Positions 39,109 to 49,899 of a DNA stretch of 64,000 bases are shown in pieces. The stretch lies in the NCBI GenBank assembly GCA_021904315.1, contig CM038922.1:2579347-2643346 (forward strand), written 5' to 3'. Numbering within the stretch: position 1 is the first letter of the stretch; each line of letters opens with the position of its first letter. Position numbers and translations under genes: made by a program. Below the pieces are notes generated by a model. That model saw only the letters and a program-made list of their open reading frames with translations, made no database searches and was not told where the DNA came from. This DNA comes from Sphagnum magellanicum. Taxonomy: Eukaryota; Streptophyta; Sphagnopsida; Sphagnales; Sphagnaceae.

Positions 39109-41847
39109 ATGGGGAAGAAGAAGAAATTCATTGAGAAGAAGAAGTCGGCCACTTTTGCTTTGGTATACAAGGAAGCGGCAGACGATGGGAACGACGAAGA
39201 CGGCGTGGGGACGGGACGTATCTTCACGCGGATTGACGGAGGCTTCTCTCATGTTCCGGGGTTTTCTGAGGAGGATCCACGGAGCCAACTCCATGGGTAT
39301 GCGCATGGCGAGCAAGGTGAAGAAGAAGAAGAAGATTTGTCCATGTTTGCAGATGCGGAGGAAGAAGATACAGAGGAAGCCGGTGGCGAGAGCGGTTCTC
39401 ACAAGTTCCAGACAGCTGTGAAATGGCCCCAGAGCGAGGCGAATAGCAGCAGCAGCAGGTTTAGGTACAGAAGAGGAGGTGCTGCTTTACCTGATCACGT
39501 TAGAAAGGAGCTTGTCGATCTTGGTTTTCCAGATGATGGATATGATTACTTGCAGCATATGCGCAAAATCGGAGCTGCAGGGGTTGGAGCGTCTTTTGTG
39601 CCTACCAATCGCCTCCAGCTCGAGCGCATTCGTACTGATGTCAAGGTATATGATTCATCAAGAGTTGCAGTGAATTTGGTGGACGAGACAACAGACGAGC
39701 AGCGACTGATAGAGGCAGTTGGATCCAGCACACGCCCCCTCAGACGCCCTGCATTTGTGGAGGAAAAAGGCCTTGACCCTGAAGTAGCGGCAGCCTTGGC
39801 CAACAGTGATGATGGATCACAGTTTGATTCATGTGATGAGCTCGAAGATGACTTTGTGATACATGCTAATGAGAATCCTGATGGTGACGACTCCACATGT
39901 CAAGAGATTCTGCAACGACAAGATGTGGGTATTCACAAGGCAGATAATGGCAATGCTCATCGGGAGTTGGTGGAAGAGGAGACAGAAGATGAGGAGGATG
40001 GTGAGGAGGACGATGAGGAGGATGTCCATCAGATAGCCAGGAAGGACACAACACGACAAAGGTGCATCCGGCTTCTGGATGAGCAGTTTGATTCAGTAGG
40101 GTTTGCCCTGAACTTTTGTAACGACTTCCTTCTGCTGCAGACATTTGTTGCAAATAAGTGATTTGTGAGTCTCTTTCTACATTTGCATGGTATTCCTCAG
40201 TTTGTTTTAGTAGCTTGCAATGTACTCATCAGAGTTTTTCTGAAATGCTGGATACTGTGTGATTGGTGTGTGGGGGAAGCTTGCATTGCGTGAGTACGAT
40301 GATGATATGCTTCCAGGGGATTTTGATGAGGAGGATCCAGAAGCCAGAGGGCATGCTGATATCTCCCAGTTTGATGATGTACTTTCTGAGTTCTTAGCTG
40401 ACTCAAACATCCATGGTGACAAGTATAAGACCCCTGCTGAGACCACTTCATCAAGGCCATCAAAGTCCTCTGGTCCAGCTTTGGGGATCAGGCTTGAAGC
40501 TTGTCAAGAGAGTTCCCATGCAAGTTTGGATGATGGTGATGGCAAGAATGATGAAACAACAAGAAATGCTCTTGAGTTCAGTGTACATAATAGCACAGGA
40601 CAAGAGTTGGAGGGAAAGTTTAAGGCTGCAGAAACGACTCCAGTCAGTGATACTTCAGAAGATGAGCTAGTTATCGTAGAGGAGGAGAGTGAAGATGAGC
40701 GCAGCAATTGGGACTGTGAGACTGTTGTGTCCACTTTGTCAAACCTGGACAATCATCCTGGTAAGATCCTGGCTCCAAGTAAGTCAAACAGCAAGAAGCA
40801 GCTGACTCTGGGCAGGGTCCTGGAAGAAAAGGAATCTAATGGAGGGGTAATTCGGCTAAGAGGCCGGCACCATTTGCCATTAGACTTGCTGCCAGAAAAA
40901 TCTGGATCTACCTTAATTGGTGAGAAGTTCAAGGGAATTGGTAAGACAGGAAAAGGAGAAAAAGAGTCTGGGAGCAAGAAACCTGTCTCACGTGTTGGAG
41001 AAACCCCAGAGGAGCATAAACTGCGCAAGGTCCACTCTCACTTTTTGAACTTTTTTTCTGATCAGCATTGCTTTGACATTTTGAATCTATTGTTATTGGT
41101 TGAACTCAATTGAATCCACTGGGTTTAAACTGGCAGCTGAATCCTGATAGGTTCATGCCGTAGCTGACATCTCTCTGTGCAATGTAAGTTTGTCTACTGA
41201 AAATTGAGAAGTTTCTGGTGAGCTTACTTTCTTCTTCAGACTTAAGGTGAATGCAAGGTTGATTATTATCGCTTACTTAGCTCTACATTTGTATTGTGTA
41301 TTGGCAGTTTAATGTCTTTATCTTAGTGCTAGTTGAGATCATCACAGAGTCTTCCCCCAGAGATGTGACAAACTCAGGACAGAGATTCGCCTGAAACAAT
41401 TATTTTGCCTAAGACTTTGAGCAGATTATTGGCTGCAGTTGGAAGCTCATGAAGTCAGTGGAGGGTAAATGGCAACTAGTCACTGCTGTTCATATGAAAG
41501 GGATGGTCATCTGATACTGCAATAATTCTTGTTACATTTGTTTTTGGTTAGACTGGAACTACACATAACAGTTACCTCCAGAGTGTTACTGTGGAGATTT
41601 CTCTGCAGTCTCAGACATGTAATGGCAACTGGACTGCTTGTGGATATAAAAAACTGCCACATGTCCTATAAACATAATATGTACTGAAAGTAATGGTGGT
41701 TGCTGATGGGCACAGGCAGCAGTGAAGGAGCAGAGGCGGGATGCCAGGGCAGCTAAGAAAGCTCTGAAAGTTTGCTACAGGGATGAATCACAACGTGCAC
41801 AACATGGGGCTGCAAACACAGGCCCTTCTGGCATTCATTTGCCTTAG
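39109..41847 (+). CDS. LTV1: LTV1 homologue, 40S ribosome biogenesis factor (3 exons)
   Basis: LTV1 helps assemble and export the pre-40S subunit and is released by casein-kinase phosphorylation in yeast. Exons 39109-40095, 40280-41029 and 41716-41847 join in phase 0 through GT/AG introns to give 622 aa. The N-terminus MGKKKKFIEKKKSATFALVY is the family signature. GFPDDGYDYLQHMRKIG follows at about residues 138-154, then PTNRL. Acidic stretches rich in Asp/Glu (about residues 65-90 and 275-305) lead to RLLDEQFD, which continues across intron 1 into LALREYDDDMLPGDFDEED. The end of exon 2 has ETPEEHKLRK, continued in exon 3 by AAVKEQRRDARAAKK, the basic C-terminal motif. The start is the only ATG before the conserved head, after a (GA)n leader. 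No damage is visible. The protein is longer than yeast LTV1, as expected for plants. Confidence 0.93.
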
Positions 41848-43830
41848 TCTCAACATCTTCATGTCTTGCAACAGTTGTGCTAATGCTTGAAACCTGCAAG
41901 GGTTGTTCAAATGTGCATGGTGTTGATGTAAGAAACGAGTTGTTTTGTCTTCTTTGGAGGTGTCAGAATATGATGTCAATGGAGCCTATAGATTGGCTTT
42001 TATTTGTAACTTACATCTCTGGAGCTCTAATGAGCATTTAAGCAAGCAACTCAGATCCATAGAGCTGATGTATGATGAACCGGAGTAGTTTTAAGGGACA
42101 CCAAATGGGTTTTTCATGCTCGGTGTGTGAGAGGTTCACTCTACAGTTCATTCTACAATAGCAGGGTTTAGGGTTTTGTTGTTAAGTTTTCTCTTGGTGC
42201 TGTAGTTGTTGACTCCAAACATCAAACTGCACCCTGTTGCTGCTGACACAATTTTCTCTAGAATGTTTTATTGTTGTCAATTGCCTCTCACAGGGAAGGC
42301 ATCTGGCCAAGCTATGAAAGCTCCTCTTCTAACAACAACTAGTGGGAGTGGGGCTTACTTTTGTGGTGAGCAGCTGCAGAAATTGGAGTTTCTCATATGG
42401 ACAAGTTCGTGCCCCTAACACATGTTATAATTACATGTCATGGAAATATACAAGCACATTTTCTGTCGCAGTAGAAAAACACTGTAGTGATAAGTAGCTT
42501 TTTAACTGTCAATGGTTGCAAGTATGGCTAAACCACAATAGTGAAAAAAGAAAACCCCTAACCAGTAGGCTATCTTCATTGGTAGAGTATGGCAAAAACC
42601 CCAAAATGCTTTGAGAAGTAGGCTACTAAAAATATAAGTTCTCAGACTAAATTAGGGTATCCAAGTCCAATTTCAACGTGTCCTGAGCAAAAATGTAGCA
42701 GCTACCAAGGCCCTACTCAGTCAAGGAGGTGAAGATATCAGTGTAGGTTGCTTGTTCTTCACCTTCTTGACTATTCCACTTTGTAACTATTCCAGGATTG
42801 AGGATCCATACATAAGTGATGAAAGGGCCCCATCTTAGGTGCTATTATTGTAGAGAGATCTATACAAATATGTCAACTCAGAGCCAACTCTTGCAGCTTT
42901 TTACCTATTTGGATAATGGAGGCTAATGTCAACTCTGGTTGGGTCCTAAGTGTTTTGCAGCTTTTCGACTGGTTTTTTTCCTCTTTTGAGGACTTTGGAG
43001 CTGGATCACTTGACGAACTCATATCTGTTGTCTTTTCTTTTTCTTCCCAATAAAATGAAGTACCTAACTTCATTTGAAAACCTGCTGGGCCTCTTGGGTT
43101 CTTGTTATCTCACCTCAATTGGTTTTGGGTAGGATTTCTATTCTTAATTGTGTTGATCACTATCCTATAAATGTTAGTTTGGGTATTTTGATCTTTTAAC
43201 ACACCAGCCTGGTCCTGGTATAATGGTACCAATATATATCTGACCAATGTTATATTAATGAGTATATATATATAGTGACTTTTTTTTATCGATTTATTTT
43301 TCATTCATGTTGAATTTGTAAGTGTCATATAATTTTTGTTATGCATAACTCTATCATAATGGTTTACGTGTGAAGGTCAAATTGTAACCCTTGAAATGCT
43401 GAAAGAAACAACAACATGAGTGTGCTTGAAGAATTATGAATTACTCTAGTAGCCTCAAATGAGAAGAAAAATATTCGGTTGTATGTAATTAATATTATGT
43501 AATCTCTATTTTGAATTTGCGTGTACCAGTTGAACAGACTAATATCACACAAATTTTATTTAGTTTGATTTCATTGTGTGTAATGAAAAGAGAACCAGAC
43601 CTTGTCCTAATTTGATCTGGCTCTAAATTATTTGTGAAAATGACCATAACCCAAAATTTTAGAAATTTAAAGAAACTGATCTCAAGACCAGATTGAAAGT
43701 TCCATTAAAATAAAAACAAAAATAAAAATCAGGATCAAAGGTTCCTTTGGAAATCAAGAAGCTGACAACACTGGTGTTTAGCACACACTAGAGTGGAGTA
43801 TGTGAGAACTTCACTCCTTTTTTTCTACTA
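41848..43830. other. Intergenic DNA, no gene seen
   Basis: The first few hundred bases are probably LTV1 3' UTR. The rest has no recognisable coding region, RNA gene or strong repeat. Confidence 0.45.
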
Positions 43831-43840
43831 ATTCTGGGCA

Positions 43841-43871
43841 CCCCCTCCCCTCCCCTCCCCTCCCCTCCCCC
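43841..43871 (-). repeat. (CCCCT)n run; G-quadruplex potential on minus strand
   Basis: Five CTCCC-type units in a row give at least four G-runs of 4 or more on the minus strand, separated by single A residues. This satisfies the usual G-quadruplex pattern. No gene is adjacent that would make this a clear regulatory site. Confidence 0.75.
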
Positions 43872-44384
43872 TAGTCCACAAATCATAAGGCCCTTGTTGG
43901 CCCTCACTTCAATACTTCCACAAGTCATCATGCCTCTTTCTTTTGGTCCCCACTTCAATTTTGCAGCCAAAATTCTGACTCAATGGAATCTCTTACAAAA
44001 CTGTTTATGGCAGTGTGTGTGATCAACCCATTTTCGGCAATGCTAAATCAAGCTGCTGGTCAACTGCCAGTGTGATGATTCGGCTCTGAAGCTTCCCTGA
44101 TGATGATGATGAAGCTGAAGCTTTCCCTGATGATGAAGCTTCCAAAAAAAAGTTGCTTGAGTTTTTAATTCATAATCCCTTCCATTCTAAGCGTAAATCA
44201 TTTACACTTGGGCTACTACATCAGAGCAGTGGCGTCTATTTTTTGTAAAAAGTACCTAAAATCCAGCTCCACTCATACTCAGCCCAAACTCACCATATTA
44301 TGAGGATTTAAAACAAATAAATCATCATATTTTGACAATACTTTGCCAAACTATAACAGGATTCCCAAGCTTTTCTGCTTTCCT

Positions 44385-44640
44385 CCCTGAAGTATAGCCA
44401 AATTTGGCTAAGTCCTCTTGTGGATGATAGCCAAACCACCTACCTCACAAAATTGGAAAAAAAACCCATTTTGTCACAAAACCATTTTGCTAGGCCAAAA
44501 CCATTTTGCTGAGCCAAACCAATGTTTTGTGCAGGGTCACATACAGATCTATTGAAAAATGCTAGGCCAAAACTATTTTGCTGAGCCAAACCAATGTTTT
44601 GTGCAGGGTCACATACTGAGCACCACTGTTGGGGCTACCC
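44385..44640. repeat. Dispersed repeat copy plus ~84-bp tandem duplication
   Basis: 44395-44440 carries TAGCCAAATTTGGCTAAG followed by GTGGATGATAGCC, the end signature of the dispersed family. To its right, the block GCTAGGCCAAAACNATTTTGCTGAGCC and CAATGTTTTGTGCAGGGTCACATAC occurs twice (about 44489-44550 and 44569-44631). Confidence 0.65.
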
Positions 44641-45209
44641 TTACAGCTTGGTGTGGTTGTAAAGTGTTACCAGAGCTTGCTTAATAATAATGAAAGGATA
44701 GGGTGAGATGGTACTATTCATTGTCCTTTTCTAATGTCAATGGCATCCTTCAACTTCGAGTCCGAGATTTAGACAAATGGGTCCTTTTGCATATACATCT
44801 AGGTAAAGATTCAATTTCTATCATGTTTTATTATTTATTTACTCCTTATTGCAGAGAAAAATTATTCTTTTATTATTGAATAATTGGAGTGATGAATACT
44901 ATTATCACATGTATGAATCTCAAAGTGTGCATTATTAAACATTTATTTATTTTCAATGCTGCAATAGCTATACAGGGCAGTGTTCATTTTTGTACAAAGG
45001 GGGACTTGCACCTGGCTTTTGGATTTGGTTCCACACATAAATGGAACTGGGACTCTAGTTCTGGATCGGGTTCTTCAAAATAAAATATTTTCAGGTCGGG
45101 TTCCAGTTCTGGTCCTGATCAAAATCAGACCCAGTTCCTGTTCAGTTCGTATTAACCCAGTTAAACTCTGATTAACCCCTGGTTCTAGGCACCTTTAAAA
45201 AAAAGAAAA

Positions 45210-45235
45210 AGAAAAAGTATATATATATATATATA
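45210..45235. repeat. (TA)n microsatellite
   Basis: A clean TATATATATATATATATATA run sits in an intergenic region. Nothing else is inferred. Confidence 0.8.
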
Positions 45236-45507
45236 ATTGGATTACAGAATAATTTATTTTTTCATTAAAAAAATTGTTAGATTCTATCTTAAGTTCTAGC
45301 AAGTATCTAAAAATTATAGTTAGATATTAATTTTTGTTTTTTACTTTCATATTTTATTATCATCAAATCTAGCTCAATCATCATTTTATGGATGATTGTC
45401 ACTTTCACGAATGATAGACGATTGGGAGATCATTTATCCTTATTTTTTTGTTTCAATTTTTTAGGCAACATGTTAATATTGCTTTTCAATGTGTTTTTAC
45501 TAGCCTT

Positions 45508-45675
45508 TGCTATAAAAAGAAAAATTATGTTGACAAGTGATGCTTGTTATATCTCATTACTATTAGATCTCATGATTACATGCAAGTGACATTACAGAGA
45601 AAAATTGCGTTGACAAGTGATGCTTGTTAAATCTCATTACTATTAGATCTCATGATTTGCATGCAAGAGACATTA
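45508..45675. repeat. ~80-bp tandem duplication
   Basis: GAAAAATT(A/G)(T/C)GTTGACAAGTGATGCTTGTTA...ATCTCATTACTATTAGATCTCATGATT appears twice (about 45518-45578 and 45599-45658). Each copy is followed by GCATGCAAG(T/A)GACATTA-like sequence. It is recent, with only a few differences. Confidence 0.8.
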
Positions 45676-46536
45676 GAGGGTTGTGAGTGAGATAGCTTCC
45701 TACCACGAGAGGGACTAACTCTCTCTTTTTTTTTTTTTTGGGTCCTGCAGGCTGTACATCTTTTGACCTTTCTTTGGCCTTCCCTTTTTGTCTCCCCTCT
45801 GATGTGATGGTTGTGGCCATCGATCTTTTATTGGATTTTTGTGTTGAGAGTTTTGCCTTCGACTAACTACATCACAAAATTTGAGAAAATAATAATAATA
45901 ATCCAGGTGCAAACAGTATACACGCTAGTAATATAGCCAGTGAGGAAACAAACAGAATCCAGCAAGTTCTGGATGGAAGAACCATGAATTCAATTATATT
46001 AGATATACCTACTTGAAAGGAGAAAAACTCAGCTCACAGCTCTGCTAGGGCTATCCACCTGCTTACCTCCTTTGCTTTGCTGCATCAGCTGATCACCAGG
46101 ATGATGATGAGATGAGCCCAGACAGACATTGAGAGAGATTGTCACATACTAGTTGACTTTCACTTCTCCTAAGAATGTAGATAGAAGCAATTCCCCTTGG
46201 TCCCTGAGTTTTGCAGCTTTTCACATGGAAAAAAAATAAAGCACTGGATACATACAAATTATTGAATGAAGTCAACTTTCATTCTGGATTGGCTTGATCT
46301 TGTCAGCTCAGCTGCTTTTGGTTTGATTTGCTTTGGTTTGGTTTGTTGGTTTTTCCTTTCTTTCCTGTGATTGACTGACTAGGCTATCTGTCTTTGCAAT
46401 AAATAGTAGTTTAGCCAAGGCAGGGTTTTTGTCCTCATCTTTCTGTCAATATGTAAAGAGCTCCCCTGTGGACAGTGGTATATCATAACAGCCTTTCTTT
46501 TTGCTGGCTATATAAGTGCATACTAATTCAACTGAT

Positions 46537-46855
46537 TTTCGAGATTTTCAATAGCCATAATTCGACCAAATTTTAAGAAGATCGCCAGATATATCTTTAT
46601 AATGCTAATTCAGTAAGGATAGCTAACAATTATTGAAGGTTAATTTTCCATGGAACAACAAATGGCCCACTTTTGCCGGATTTTGAACCCCCCAAAACAA
46701 TTCAAATTGCCAAATTTTCTTATGATAAGTTCCAGTAGGGATATAGCCATCTAAAATTTAGAAACAACTCTTTTTTTTCTTTTTTCTTTCTTCCTACTTT
46801 CATATCTAGTAAATAGCCAAATAATTTGGCTAAATTGTTTTCTGGATGATTCCCA
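46537..46855 (+). mobile_element. Longest copy of the dispersed 'AGCCAAATTTGGCTA' non-autonomous repeat
   Basis: Starts with GATTTTCAATAGCCATAATTCGACCAAATTTT and ends TAGCCAAATAATTTGGCTAAAT....GGATGATTCC. The same blocks occur in reverse order at 1790-1990. It has no ORF. The right-end palindrome (AGCCAAAT/ATTTGGCT) resembles a MITE terminal hairpin, but target duplications were not identified. Confidence 0.5.
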
Positions 46856-46859
46856 ATCC

Positions 46860-47640
46860 TTTGACTACTATATCACAAAATCCTTTAGATAAAACCCAGG
46901 CTAAGGAGCCAGCTCCTAGTGTTTGTTGGGCCCTGCCCCCAGGGACAGGGACTATGGCATTGGATCCAACTTTTGGAAGTTTGACCTTATTAGAACCGGT
47001 TTTTTTGGTGAAAGTGTTTAGACTGTTTAAATTGGAACGGATTTTTTTGGTGTTCAGCAGAGTGTGGACACAGCAGCTAGATGTACAAAATCTTATCTAT
47101 TGGCAGGGCCAGCGTGTTTGTGATGGCTTGTTGTAAAAGATTCAAGACTTTTTTTCTACTATACTAGCGTACACGTAGCCTAGTGTGTGTAGAAAGAAGA
47201 AAGAAAAAGAATCATGACAGTTCAAGAGAGTGCAAGAAAAGGTGTACTAGAGCTTTGAGTCTTGTACCATTTCTAGGCATGATCTAATTTTGCTTTTAGT
47301 GAAGGTGGTGAGTAGCCTAGTGGGTGGTGGTTTCTGATGTCAGAGAAATTTGAGCATTTGAAAGAAGTAAAGATCACAGCAGCAGCAACAGCAGCGGTGG
47401 CTACAAGAAGAAGCTTGCTCTAGAGTGCAGGTGATCCACTGGAACAGGTGCGTAGAGTTAGACTAGAGTTGGAGGCCAGCCGCGGGAGGGACTTGAAGAA
47501 TCAATGTGCAGCAGTTGCAACAACAGTTTTGAGATCTCTGCAGGCAGCTAGCTAGCCAGCCAGTCAGTCAGCCATCGGGTTCAGTCAGCCATCGGGTTGC
47601 TGTGGCACATTAGCGGAGTACTAGTGTGAGTTTCTAGGAG
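46860..47640. other. Intergenic / possible 5' leader of downstream gene
   Basis: No convincing protein is present. 47380-47640 is GC-richer, with CAG-rich and AGCCAGCC/AGTCAGTC repeats and a doubled TCAGTCAGCCATCGGGTT (about 47563-47599). It could be promoter or leader sequence of the ORF at 47678. Confidence 0.4.
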
Positions 47641-47677
47641 TGTTGGAGTGGAGATCAGACGCGATCAGACGGGAAAC

Positions 47678-47851
47678 ATGTCGGGAACTACAACAGTGAA
47701 GTATGTCGCGGCACTGTGTCTACTCTATGCAGCTCTTCTTTTTGTACTTAATTTGCAGCCCACTAGCTATCTAGGGTGCTTTGCAGATTGCCGGTTGGTT
47801 CGCGCTATCAGCTCCTCTTCAGAAATCTCATCAGTACTCAAACTGGCATAG
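47678..47851 (+). CDS. Possible short secreted peptide precursor (57 aa)
   Basis: The first in-frame ATG opens a 57-codon frame. Residues 8-26 are a strongly hydrophobic run (YVAALCLLYAALLFVLNL), as in a signal peptide or membrane anchor, followed by a short polar tail with two Cys (CFADC) and a Ser-rich end. There is no family match. It is preceded by GC-richer leader-like sequence and lies about 440 bp before a secreted Cys-rich gene on the same strand. It could be the 5' part of a transcript, an upstream ORF, or chance. Confidence 0.3.
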   Translation: MSGTTTVKYVAALCLLYAALLFVLNLQPTSYLGCFADCRLVRAISSSSEISSVLKLA

Positions 47852-48292
47852 ATCAAAGTTTCAGATACACACATGTAACTAATCTGCCGCTTACATAGTT
47901 CTCAGGCTCATCATGCAGCCATCACTTAGATAACACCAGTGTGAAGATCTTCAAGTATCATCAGATTTGGATCTGCAAAAACTGGCTCAGCTGCAGCTTC
48001 AGGAGTTGAAATATAATTCTGTTGGATTCCTTCTGAAATCTCCATTATAAAAAATTGTTGGAATTTTGGAGTCTCTACAGAAGAAGAAGTCTAACAAGAA
48101 TATTGTGATCCGTAACGACGTAGGTAGGTAGGGATCAGGTAGCTCAGTAACAATTGTTATAATATTAGTATTATCAGAGATACAACGTCATTGACACCAT
48201 GAATGGGATGGATTCTTCTTCTTCTTCTTCTTCTTCATCATCTCATGTGTTGGTTGCACTTACCCAGGAGGACACCGCGATATTCTCTTTTC

Positions 48293-48697
48293 ATGGAGCG
48301 CGATGTGTCAGCCATGGCGATTCTTCTGCTCACGATCATATTCTTCACATCATCATCATCGTCCGGCGGGCAATACCACTCGACGATGATTAAGGTGGCA
48401 CAAGCACAACCGTATCAACCTTTCTATCATCCCACTTCTCGACCCAATGTGACGGTGCTGGACTGCGAGGTTTGCGGCAAAATAGCTCCCAGCTTCAAAT
48501 GCGGTCCGCCCATCCAACTGCTCGCTTACGCCCAGTGGCCCGTCTTCGTGCGTTGTTTCCAGACCGGCGGCCAAAGCGTCGATGGAAACTCCAACTGGGA
48601 ATACGTATGTTTGAACAGCGGCAATTGTGGGTTCATCCCCGAAGCTTACCTCGACTGCCAAGGCCTTACAGCCTGCGAGGCCCCACCCTGTTGCTGA
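48293..48697 (+). CDS. Secreted Cys-rich protein with SH3b-like domain
   Basis: Single-exon frame of 134 aa from this ATG. Starting at the in-frame ATG at 48314 would give a cleaner signal peptide (MAILLLTIIFFTSSSSSGG). A longer start at 48203 would add a Leu-rich stretch encoded by a CTT microsatellite and is less likely. After a Pro/Tyr-rich linker, the mature part holds ten cysteines, beginning DCEVCGK and ending CEAPPCC. The segment VRCFQTGGQSVDGNSNWEYV followed by GFIPEAYLDC resembles bacterial-type SH3 (SH3b) modules of extracellular proteins, which share 'CQ.tG.sV.Gns.Wd' and 'YV.D.Yl'. A role at the cell wall or outside the cell is inferred; the target is unknown. The gene is intact. 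Its 3' end runs straight into a minisatellite, which may lie in the 3' UTR. Confidence 0.7.
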   Translation: MERDVSAMAILLLTIIFFTSSSSSGGQYHSTMIKVAQAQPYQPFYHPTSRPNVTVLDCEVCGKIAPSFKCGPPIQLLAYAQWPVFVRCFQTGGQSVDGNSNWEYVCLNSGNCGFIPEAYLDCQGLTACEAPPCC

Positions 48698-48739
48698 TGA
48701 TTCTTCTTCAATCCACTACCATAGTTGTCACCTCAGCTA

Positions 48740-49547
48740 GATTCCTTCCTGTTTTTTTCTCTTCTTCTTTCTTCTTGCCAATAATATATGTCCCCCTCAC
48801 ATCTGACCTGATCTCTAACAAAACATTCAAATGCTCTGGATCTTCTTCTTCTTCTTCTTTTTCTTCTTCTTGCCAATAATATATCTCCCTTCACATCTCG
48901 CCTGATCTCTACCAGAACATTCAAATGTTCTGGATCTCCTTCTTTTTCTTCTTGCCAATAATATATGTCACTTCAAATCTCGCCTGATCTCTACCAGAAC
49001 ATTCAAATGTTCCGGATCTTCTTCTTCTTCTTCTTGCCAATGATATATGTCACTTCAAATCTCGCCTGATCTCTACCAGAACATTCAAATGTTCTGGATC
49101 TTCTTCTTCTTCTTCTTCTTCTTGTTGCCAATAATATATGTCACTTCAAATCTCGCCTGATCTCTACCAGAACATTCAAATGTTCTGGATCTTCTTCTTC
49201 TTCTTCTTCTTCTTCTTCTTGTTGCCAATAATATGTGTCACTTCAAATCTCGCCTGATCTCTACCAGAACATTCAAATGTTCTGGATCTTCTTCTTCTTC
49301 TTCTTCTTGCCAATAATATATGTCACTTCAAATCTCGCCTGATCTCTACCAGAACATTCAAATGTTCTGGATCTTCTTCTTCTTCTTCTTCTTCTTCTTG
49401 CCAATAATATATGTCACTTCAAATCTCGCCTGATCTCTACCAGAACATTCAAATGTTCTGGATCTTCTTCTTCTTCTTCTTGCCAATAATATATGTCACT
49501 TCAAATCTCGCCTGATCTCTACCAGAACATTCAAATGTTCTGGATCT
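48740..49547. repeat. Nine-unit minisatellite with palindromic core
   Basis: Units begin at GCCAATAATAT at 48777, 48872, 48954, 49036, 49127, 49224, 49309, 49400 and 49482, a spacing of 82-97 bp. Each unit has an almost invariant core of about 62 bp (CACTTCAAATCTCGCCTGAT, CTCTACCAGAACATT, AATGTTCTGGATC) plus a length-variable (TTC)n. The arms CCAGAACATT and AATGTTCTGG are separated by two bases (CA), making a 10-bp hairpin in every unit. The first unit or two are the most diverged. The array starts about 40 bp after the stop codon of the SH3b-like gene. Confidence 0.95.
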
Positions 49548-49839
49548 TTCATTACTGTGGTCAACTTAACTTAATTGGGTTTTCGCAGAAATGACAATAT
49601 AGCCCACTCGCTCGGCACAGTTATAAAATCAAGTGTCTGTCTGTCTGCCAGAGTATAATACATTTCAGACCTGGCTTGATCTGGGGTAGTTCTGAGGTTA
49701 TATATATCTATGTACACATATAAACTGCCTCTGGCAAAAGTCAAGGGGAATATAAGAACTCATTTTTCTGCAGACTATGTACTAATTAGTAGATCTAGTT
49801 CAGCTTCTCTCTTCTAGATCTCTAGTTAGGTATATATTG

Positions 49840-49842
49840 TGT

Positions 49843-49873
<31 letters not shown>

Positions 49874-49885
49874 TTGTGTGTTTTG
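49840..49885. repeat. (GT)n microsatellite
   Basis: About 14 TG units (TGTGTGTGTGTGTGTGTGTG) followed by interrupted TG-rich sequence. Confidence 0.85.
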
Positions 49886-49899
49886 TGTGCAATTTTAAG

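Noticed and set aside
44660..44690. Primer-binding-site-like TGTTACCAGAGC
   Set aside because: Two mismatches to the usual TGGTATCAGAGC and no flanking LTR or gag sequence.
45719..45912. Minus-strand Lys/Gln-rich frame
   Set aside because: Simple-sequence composition, no conserved segment, no splice context.
48740..49547. CRISPR-like array
   Set aside because: Repeats are longer than the variable part, the spacers are simple (TTC)n, and the host is a eukaryote.
48740..49547. AGAACA..TGTTCT palindromes as hormone-receptor sites
   Set aside because: Plants lack steroid nuclear receptors; similarity to such sites is fortuitous. Heat-shock-element resemblance (GAAnnTTC) is too weak to call.
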